From Lachnospiraceae bacterium (GTDB lineage Bacteria > Bacillota > Clostridia > Lachnospirales > Lachnospiraceae), in the NCBI GenBank assembly GCA_024697505.1, contig JAILFQ010000188.1:1-6070 (forward strand): a DNA stretch of 6,070 bases, read 5' to 3'. Within the stretch, counting starts at the first letter, position 1; each line of letters begins with the position of its first letter. The position numbers and the translations under genes are program-made. Below are positions 1-5,267 of this stretch, piece by piece. The notes beneath the pieces were generated by a model. The model searched no databases and was not told where the DNA came from. It saw only the letters and a program-made list of their open reading frames with translations.

Positions 1-759
1 GAAAAGATGCTTAAGTATTTTATTCAGAAGGCAGTAGGAACAAGACGTTTCAGAAAGCCGAGAATAAGCGTATGCGTCCCAAGCGGTGTAACGGAAGTTG
101 AAAAGAAAGCCGTTGAAGATGCAACATATCAGGTAGGTGCAAGAGAGGTTGCCATCATTGAGGAACCGATTGCAGCAGCTATCGGTGCAGGAATAGATAT
201 TTCGAGAGCTGTCGGTAACATGGTTGTGGATATCGGCGGTGGTACAACAGATATAGCAGTTATTTCTCTTGGAGGTGCCGTTGTAAGCACATCCATCAAG
301 GTTGCCGGAGACGATTTTGACGAGGCGATCGTCAGATACATGAGAAGAAAGCACAATCTTCTTATAGGTGAACGTACCGCAGAAGACATTAAGATGAAGA
401 TAGGCTCCGCACATGTAAGACCGGAATCGATTTGTCTTGATGTAAAGGGCCGTAACCTTGTATCCGGTCTTCCAAAGACTATCACCATCTCTTCCGAGGA
501 AACAGAAGAAGCACTCAAAGAGCCTACTTCTCAGATTGTGGACGCTGTACATTCAGTGCTTGAAAAGACTCCTCCGGAACTTGCTGCGGATATTGCAGAC
601 AGAGGAATTGTTCTTACAGGAGGCGGTTCTCTTCTTTACGGACTTGAACAGCTTATTGAAGAAAAGACAGGTATTAAGACTATAACGGCAGAAGATCCGA
701 TGACAGCCGTTGCGGTAGGAACCGGAAAGTATGTTGAGTTCCTTGGAAACCGCAGATAA
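1..759 (+). CDS. mreB: Rod shape-determining protein MreB/Mbl, 5' end cut by window
   Basis: Bacterial actin homologue. The family forms membrane-associated, ATP-dependent filaments that guide the elongasome during lateral wall synthesis. The frame is already open at base 1 (Glu-Lys-Met), so the ATG at 7 is internal. Compared with the usual length of about 335 residues, roughly 80 N-terminal residues, including the phosphate-1 loop, lie outside. Visible landmarks are the EEPIAAAIGAG connecting segment (160-192), the phosphate-2 loop DIGGGTTD (229-252), GERTAEDIK, GRNLVSGLPKTI, and the adenosine motif TGGGSLLYG (616-642). The stop TAA at 757 is followed by a second in-frame TAA at 766. No terminator is visible before the next gene 49 bases on, so read-through into the flagellar genes is possible. 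Telling MreB from its paralogue Mbl is not secure from this fragment. The position upstream of flagellar rod genes resembles B. subtilis mbl. The family call is firm and the paralogue name tentative. Confidence 0.95.
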   Translation, partial: EKMLKYFIQKAVGTRRFRKPRISVCVPSGVTEVEKKAVEDATYQVGAREVAIIEEPIAAAIGAGIDISRAVGNMVVDIGGGTTDIAVISLGGAVVSTSIKVAGDDFDEAIVRYMRRKHNLLIGERTAEDIKMKIGSAHVRPESICLDVKGRNLVSGLPKTITISSEETEEALKEPTSQIVDAVHSVLEKTPPELAADIADRGIVLTGGGSLLYGLEQLIEEKTGIKTITAEDPMTAVAVGTGKYVEFLGNRR

Positions 760-808
760 TGTAACTAACGCAAGGACGCGAAACGCAGATTTTTAAAGGA
801 GAAAAAAC

Positions 809-1573
809 ATGGTAAGAGGACTTTATACAGCCTGGTCGGGAATGAGAAATGAGATCAAGCGCCTGGATGTTATCGCCAATAATGTTGCAAACGCGTCTAC
901 AACGGGTTATAAGCAGGAAGGTGTAACAAGCCAATCATTTGATGATGAGCTTGCATTTAGGATAAGAGACAAGGAAACAGGCATTAAAGAAATAGGAAAA
1001 ATGACTCTCGGTGTTAAAGTGGGCGAGGTTTATACAAATTATGATCAGGGCTCTGTCCGACATACGGAAAACACTTTTGATCTTGCCATCAGCGGCTCCG
1101 GTTTCTTTCAGGTAAGAGTTGTTGATAATGCGGGAGATTCACATCTTCGTTACACAAGAGCCGGTAATTTTACAATTACCAGCGAAGGATATGTTACGGA
1201 TGCGGACGGAAATCATTTGCAGTCGGAGGCGGGAGATCTTATTGTTCCTACCAACCAGACCATTGTTTTTGACAAAGACGGAACGGTTTATGCAAATGGC
1301 GAGGCAGTAGACAGAGTTATCATTTCTGATTTTGAAGATTATAATTATTTGAAAAAATTTGCCGATACTATGTATGAACCGGTTGATGGCGCTACAGAAA
1401 AACCTGCGGAGTACGAATTGCTGCAGGGCTATCTGGAACAGTCTAACGTACACGTGGTTAAGGAAATGACTCAGCTTATTGCCATAACCCGAGCTTACGA
1501 GGCAAGCCAGAAGGTTGTACAAACCATGGATTCTACACTCGATCAGTCAGTTAATTCTGTAGGTCGTGTATAA
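809..1573 (+). CDS. flgF: Flagellar basal-body rod protein, FlgF/FlhO type
   Basis: Proximal-rod component of the flagellar axle, exported through the flagellar type III system and assembled across the cell wall. The 254 residues have the standard rod/hook layout. The N-terminal rod motif is at residues 19-35 (LDVIANNVANASTTGYK). The central beta domain carries DLAISGSGFF (residues 91-100) and YTRAGNF (115-121). The C-terminal rod/hook domain starts near residue 204 with LLQGYLEQSNV and continues through the heptad-rich ITRAYEASQKVV helix. No cleavable signal peptide is seen, as expected for type III substrates. AAAGGAG at 795-801 sits 7 bases before the ATG. Tandem stops (TAA TGA) end the gene, and flgG follows after 19 bases. 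FlgF and FlgG are close paralogues. This copy is called FlgF because it comes first, is shorter, and starts MVRGLY rather than with the MxRSLW typical of FlgG. Confidence 0.93.
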   Translation: MVRGLYTAWSGMRNEIKRLDVIANNVANASTTGYKQEGVTSQSFDDELAFRIRDKETGIKEIGKMTLGVKVGEVYTNYDQGSVRHTENTFDLAISGSGFFQVRVVDNAGDSHLRYTRAGNFTITSEGYVTDADGNHLQSEAGDLIVPTNQTIVFDKDGTVYANGEAVDRVIISDFEDYNYLKKFADTMYEPVDGATEKPAEYELLQGYLEQSNVHVVKEMTQLIAITRAYEASQKVVQTMDSTLDQSVNSVGRV

Positions 1574-1578
1574 TGAAT

Positions 1579-1583
1579 GGAGG
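1579..1583 (+). promoter_or_regulatory. Ribosome binding site of flgG, decides between two adjacent ATGs
   Basis: GGAGG lies 9 bases before the ATG at 1593 and 12 before the ATG at 1596. The shorter spacing favours the first, giving an MMRSLW start. Confidence 0.7.
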
Positions 1584-1592
1584 TAAAAGCTT

Positions 1593-2468
1593 ATGATGCG
1601 TTCATTATGGACGGGCGCTACGGGAATGGTAGCCCAGCAAAATGCCGTTGATACAATATCGAACAATATTGCAAATGTAAATACTACAGGATATAAGAAG
1701 GAAACAGTGGAATTTAAATCCCTTCTTTATACCAAATTACAGACAAAAACTACAGATAACGAGGGAAATGTTAAGCCTGTTATAGGTCAGGTGGGTGTAG
1801 GTACAAGAACCGCTTCCATAACAAGCAGATATACACAGGGCGCTCTTAATGCCACAGGAAACAATCTGGACTTTGCCCTTGAAGGACAGGGCTTCTTTAA
1901 GGTGCTTCTTCCAAACGGGGAAGTAGGATATACAAGGAACGGTACTTTTCAGGCTTCACAGGGGCCTGAAGGACTTACACTTTGCACAGCCGATGGTTAT
2001 CCTGTTTTAGACAGCACAGGCAGTGCGATCGTATTTCCGGCAGGTACAGATTCCTCCACAATAGAGGTCGATGAAGAGGGGAAATTTTTCCGCACTGTGT
2101 TAAATCCGGTTACTTCAACAACCGTAAATGATGAGGGCGGAGAAGTTACTACAACAAAATACGAAAAAGAACTTGTAAATATGGAGATATCATTCGGTGT
2201 TGCCCAGTTTAACAACCCTTCCGGCCTTGAAAAGACTGCCAACAGTATTCTTCTTGCAACGGAGTCTTCCGGCGAGGAAAGACTTGAAGGAGAAGATACG
2301 GAGATTTCCAGGTCCAAGGTGCATGCCCAGTATATCGAGGCTTCTAATGTTAATCTTGCGGATGAAATGGTAAATCTCATTGTTGCTCAAAGAGCTTACG
2401 AAATGAACTCTAAGATAATAAATGCATCCGATGAGATGCTTCAGCAGGCCAATAACTTAAGAGGCTGA
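1593..2468 (+). CDS. flgG: Flagellar distal rod protein FlgG (FlhP type)
   Basis: Distal-rod subunit joining the proximal rod to the hook. The 291 residues begin MMRSLW, as is typical of FlgG. The rod motif NNIANVNTTGYK is at residues 24-35, followed by FKSLLY. The central domain has LEGQGFF (96-102) and YTRNGTF (113-119). The C-terminal domain has YIEASNVNLADEMVNLIVAQRAYEMNSK (about residues 247-274), the FlgG signature helix. It is longer than E. coli FlgG (260 residues). Much of the excess is a Thr- and Glu-rich stretch near residues 170-194 (TSTTVNDEGGEVTTTKYEKE) in the central domain, probably a surface loop. The usual GYLE before SNV is QYIE here. Tandem stops (TGA TAG) end it. It is co-directional with flgF and the flgJ-like gene, with 19-base gaps on both sides, which indicates co-transcription. 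Confidence 0.95.
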   Translation: MMRSLWTGATGMVAQQNAVDTISNNIANVNTTGYKKETVEFKSLLYTKLQTKTTDNEGNVKPVIGQVGVGTRTASITSRYTQGALNATGNNLDFALEGQGFFKVLLPNGEVGYTRNGTFQASQGPEGLTLCTADGYPVLDSTGSAIVFPAGTDSSTIEVDEEGKFFRTVLNPVTSTTVNDEGGEVTTTKYEKELVNMEISFGVAQFNNPSGLEKTANSILLATESSGEERLEGEDTEISRSKVHAQYIEASNVNLADEMVNLIVAQRAYEMNSKIINASDEMLQQANNLRG

Positions 2469-2487
2469 TAGTAAAAGGAGATAGGGA

Positions 2488-2823
2488 ATGGATATTACAA
2501 AACTTAATTCGGATTATCTTTCCATACTTCAGAAAAATTCCTCGGATACAAAGGCTCAGAGCCTTTCAAACAAGCTTTCCGGACTTAATGAGAATTCTTC
2601 CGATGAGGAGCTTATGGAGGCCTGCGAATCATTTGAGAGTTATCTTATTGAGCAGGTAATTAAGTCTTCTAAGAGTGCTTTTCTGGAAAACAAGGACGAA
2701 GACGGCGAGTATATGAAGTACTTTGCGGATACCATGAACCAGTCTTATGCAAAACTCATTGCAGAGCATGGAAATCTTGGTATTGCGGAAAAGCTGTATG
2801 ACTCTATTAAGAGAAATTCTTAG
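2488..2823 (+). CDS. flgJ: FlgJ-type rod-binding protein, single domain without muramidase
   Basis: Likely rod-assembly chaperone or scaffold. It matches the N-terminal rod-binding domain of proteobacterial FlgJ. The protein has 111 residues. A low-complexity Ser/Asn/Lys-rich N-terminus (about 1-38) is followed by the domain: LMEACESFESYLIEQVIKSS (residues 42-61), then YMKYFADTMNQSYAKLIAE (about 75-93), and the closing NLGIAEKLYDSI (96-107). The phenylalanine-glutamate pair at 49-50 and the LGIA segment near the end are the features I rely on. Proteobacterial FlgJ is about 300 residues, with a C-terminal peptidoglycan hydrolase. That half is absent and no separate hydrolase is visible nearby. 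AAAGGAG at 2474-2480 lies 7 bases before the ATG. The protein is acidic in its middle and has no signal peptide or membrane segment. It is the last gene of the flagellar cluster, followed by a hairpin. Confidence 0.85.
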   Translation: MDITKLNSDYLSILQKNSSDTKAQSLSNKLSGLNENSSDEELMEACESFESYLIEQVIKSSKSAFLENKDEDGEYMKYFADTMNQSYAKLIAEHGNLGIAEKLYDSIKRNS

Positions 2824-2865
2824 GTAAGAAGCTTTATTTATCTGAATAATGCATAAACGATATTA

Positions 2866-2891
2866 GACCGGATGCTGGAAAGTGTCCGGTT
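2866..2891 (+). terminator. Hairpin ending the flagellar cluster (probable intrinsic terminator)
   Basis: GACCGGATGCT pairs with AGTGTCCGGTT: six perfect pairs (ACCGGA/TCCGGT), a C-G and a T-A pair next to the loop, and three G-T wobbles, closed by a GGAA tetraloop at 2877-2880. The downstream tract (TATTATTATATAATTT) is AT-rich but not a clean T run, so termination may be partial. The placement 42 bases after the flgJ stop supports the role. Confidence 0.6.
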
Positions 2892-2904
2892 ATTATTATA
2901 TAAT
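2876..2904 (+). promoter_or_regulatory. Putative sigma-A promoter for recD2
   Basis: A perfect -10 hexamer TATAAT is at 2899-2904. Seventeen bases upstream, TGGAAA at 2876-2881 matches four of six positions of TTGACA. The predicted start near 2911 leaves a leader of about 38 bases before the TTG at 2949. The -35 falls inside the loop and descending arm of the terminator hairpin, so the two elements overlap. In AT-rich DNA a lone TATAAT can arise by chance. Confidence 0.5.
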
Positions 2905-2933
2905 TTAAGAAAACATAACATATCATACGCTTG

Positions 2934-2939
2934 AAAGGA
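2934..2939 (+). promoter_or_regulatory. Ribosome binding site that places the recD2 start at TTG 2949
   Basis: AAAGGA lies 9 bases before the TTG at 2949. The alternative in-frame TTG at 2931 has only AT-rich sequence upstream with no Shine-Dalgarno match, and starting there would put this site inside the coding region. Confidence 0.65.
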
Positions 2940-2948
2940 CAGGAATTT

Positions 2949-5210
2949 TTGGAAGTCGAAGGTTGTGTAGAAAGAATAATATGGAAAAGCGAGGAAACCG
3001 GATTTACCGTACTTAGTCTGGCAGCAGATGAGGATAAGATATGCTGTGTGGGCACAATGCCGGATGTTAGTGTCGGTGAGTATATAAGCGTATCCGGAGA
3101 GCTTACCTACAATAAAAAATACGGAGAACAGATAAAGGCTGCAAGCTATAAGAAGGTTATGCCGACTTCAACGGCAGCGCTTGAGGCTTACCTTGGCTCC
3201 GGAATGATAAAGGGGATTGGAGAAGCTCTTGCCAAAAGGATCGTGGAGTTCTTTAAGGAGGATACCCTTCGTATTATCGAAGAAGAGCCGGAAAGGCTTT
3301 CCGAAGTCAAGGGAATAAGCAGGGCGGGAGCAGTGCGCATTGCAGAGCAGTTTGAAGAAAAAAAGGAAATGCGAAATGCAATGATGTATCTGCAGGAACT
3401 GGGTATTTCCAATGCTCTGGCGGTTAAAATATATCAATTCTACGGAAACAGGCTTTACAACGTAATTCAGACGAATCCTTACCAGCTTGCCGAAGATATA
3501 AGCGGGGTAGGCTTTAAAACAGCGGATGAAATTGCTCTCAAGGCAGGTTTTTCCGAAAATGACGAATTCAGAATAAAGGCAGCTCTTTATTATACTCTTT
3601 CTCAGGCTGTGGGAAACGGTAATACTTATTTGCCTAAGGATGAACTTTTCAGTGAAACCGGACGTATTGCGGACTTTCCGGAAGACGAAATGGAGCGTAT
3701 GCTGGAGAAACTTACACTTGATAGGAATGTTATACAAAAGAACAAAGATGTTTGCAGAGTTTATCCCGCAAGTTTTTATTATATGGAACTGGATATTGCC
3801 AGAATGCTTACGGATCTTAACGTAAGCTACGATGTTTCAAAGGAAAAGATTGAAAGGATCTTATACGGAATAGAAAAAAATTCCGACCTGGAGCTGGACG
3901 ACCTTCAAAGAAAATCTGTGTTTGAGGCGGTTTTAAACGGTGTTTTCATACTTACAGGCGGTCCCGGAACAGGTAAGACAACAACAATTAACACAATCAT
4001 AGATGTTTTTGAAAAGCTTGGCCTTGAGGTATTGCTTGCGGCCCCAACCGGACGTGCGGCAAAACGAATGTCAGAGGCTACAGGAAGAGAAGCAAGGACC
4101 ATACACAGGCTTCTTGAGTATTCTCCGGGTCCGAAGGAAATAGAGTCAGGTAATGAAGATGCACTTAAAAAGGACAGAGTAAGAGCAGGGGGCGGTTTCC
4201 AAAGAAATGATGAAAACCCGCTTGAAGCGGATGTAATAATCATTGATGAAATGTCCATGGTAGATGTGCCTGTTATGAGAGGGCTTTTAAATGCAATTTC
4301 CCAGGGAACAAGAGTGATGTTTGTGGGCGATGTGAATCAGCTTCCAAGCGTTGGTCCGGGAAATGTTTTAAGAGATATCATAGACAGTAAGTGTTTTAAT
4401 ACCGTAAAACTTACAAAGATTTTCAGGCAGGCGGAGAAGAGTGATATTATAGTTAACGCCCATAAGATCAATGACGGAAAAATGCTTAAACTTGAGAACA
4501 GAGCGGGTTCGGACTTTTTCTTCCTTGAGAGGAAAGATGCTTCCGTTATAGTGGAAGGAATTATTTATCTGGTACAGAAAAAGATATCTGATTTTGTAGG
4601 TGTTTCTCCTTTTGAGGTACAGGTTCTTTGCCCTATGAAGTCCGGAGAACTTGGCATAGACAATTTAAACGAAAAACTTCAGGCTGCTCTTAATCCTCCT
4701 TCACCCGGAAAGAACGAAAGAGAAATGTCCGGTGGAAGGGTGTTCCGCGTGGGCGATAAAGTGATGCAGATAAAGAACAACTATCAGCTTGAGTGGGAAA
4801 CAAAGGGACAATACGGTATATCCATTGAAAACGGCACCGGAGTATTTAACGGAGACTGCGGTATTATCAGAGAAATAAGCACTTTTACGGAAGAGGTCAT
4901 GGTGGAATTTGATGAGGGAAGACTTGTAACCTACGAGTTTTCACAACTTGACGAACTTACGCTTGCGTATGCGATTACTATACATAAAAGTCAGGGAAGC
5001 GAATATCCGGCGGTTGTAATTCCTTTGTTTACGGGGCCGAGACCGCTTTTTAACAGAAATGTTTTGTATACGGCGGTCACGAGAGCCAAAAAGTGTGTAA
5101 CAATCATTGGAAGCTCCCAAATGGTAAACATGATGATCGCAAACGAAATGGAACAGAAACGTTACACAGGTCTTAGGGATTCCATATGTGAAATGAGTGA
5201 GGAAGATTGA
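2949..5210 (+). CDS. recD2: ATP-dependent 5'-3' DNA helicase RecD2
   Basis: SF1B helicase of the stand-alone RecD2 class, which acts in DNA repair and replication-fork maintenance without RecB or RecC. From TTG 2949 it has 753 residues. The long N-terminal region marks RecD2 rather than RecD: an EVEGCVERI/GFTVLSL start, then helix-hairpin-helix segments at about 83-102 (GSGMIKGIGEALAKRI), 117-135 and 183-200 (ISGVGFKTADEIALKAGF). Helicase motifs in order are Walker A GGPGTGKT (337-344, Lys343), APTGRAAKRM (365-374), Walker B with Asp433-Glu434, GDVNQLP (460-466), KIFRQ (Arg493), TIHKSQGSEY (about 678-687) and YTAVTRAKK with Arg712. All key residues are intact. About 20 charged residues (near 395-414) between HRLLEY and GGFQRND look like an insertion. 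It probably has its own promoter, and no RecBCD genes are nearby. The only uncertainty is the start (2931 would add six residues). Confidence 0.95.
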   Translation: MEVEGCVERIIWKSEETGFTVLSLAADEDKICCVGTMPDVSVGEYISVSGELTYNKKYGEQIKAASYKKVMPTSTAALEAYLGSGMIKGIGEALAKRIVEFFKEDTLRIIEEEPERLSEVKGISRAGAVRIAEQFEEKKEMRNAMMYLQELGISNALAVKIYQFYGNRLYNVIQTNPYQLAEDISGVGFKTADEIALKAGFSENDEFRIKAALYYTLSQAVGNGNTYLPKDELFSETGRIADFPEDEMERMLEKLTLDRNVIQKNKDVCRVYPASFYYMELDIARMLTDLNVSYDVSKEKIERILYGIEKNSDLELDDLQRKSVFEAVLNGVFILTGGPGTGKTTTINTIIDVFEKLGLEVLLAAPTGRAAKRMSEATGREARTIHRLLEYSPGPKEIESGNEDALKKDRVRAGGGFQRNDENPLEADVIIIDEMSMVDVPVMRGLLNAISQGTRVMFVGDVNQLPSVGPGNVLRDIIDSKCFNTVKLTKIFRQAEKSDIIVNAHKINDGKMLKLENRAGSDFFFLERKDASVIVEGIIYLVQKKISDFVGVSPFEVQVLCPMKSGELGIDNLNEKLQAALNPPSPGKNEREMSGGRVFRVGDKVMQIKNNYQLEWETKGQYGISIENGTGVFNGDCGIIREISTFTEEVMVEFDEGRLVTYEFSQLDELTLAYAITIHKSQGSEYPAVVIPLFTGPRPLFNRNVLYTAVTRAKKCVTIIGSSQMVNMMIANEMEQKRYTGLRDSICEMSEED

Positions 5211-5213
5211 AAT

Positions 5214-5241
5214 TTGATGTGAAAAATAGTAAAATTAGCAT
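5214..5241 (+). promoter_or_regulatory. Weak promoter-like sequence before the nucleotidyltransferase gene
   Basis: TTGATG (5214-5219) and TAGCAT (5236-5241) are 16 bases apart, each matching four of six consensus positions. No terminator hairpin separates this gene from recD2, so read-through from recD2 is equally possible. The 57-base gap holds nothing else recognisable apart from the ribosome binding site. Confidence 0.25.
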
Positions 5242-5252
5242 AAACTACTTAT

Positions 5253-5260
5253 AGGGGGGA
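5253..5260 (+). promoter_or_regulatory. Ribosome binding site that sets the nucleotidyltransferase start at TTG 5268
   Basis: AGGGGGGA ends 7 bases before the TTG at 5268. The first in-frame ATG (5292) lies inside the conserved LVIMAAGMGSR strand and loop, so it cannot be the true start. Confidence 0.75.
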
Positions 5261-5267
5261 CAGTCTG

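Noticed and set aside
768..786. Three ACGC units spaced 8 and 7 bases apart between mreB and flgF
   Set aside because: They are too short and irregular to call a repeat or operator, there is no stable hairpin, and chance is sufficient explanation.
760..808. Possible sigma-28 flagellar promoter upstream of flgF
   Set aside because: I could not find a TAAA box with a GCCGATAA-like element at the right spacing.
2931..2933. TTG 2931 as the recD2 start
   Set aside because: No Shine-Dalgarno lies upstream, and the AAAGGA at 2934-2939 is correctly spaced for the TTG at 2949, where the protein begins like other RecD2 members.
3168..3737. Minus-strand open frame inside recD2
   Set aside because: It is antisense to the helix-hairpin-helix part of a well-conserved RecD2 frame and has no motif of its own.
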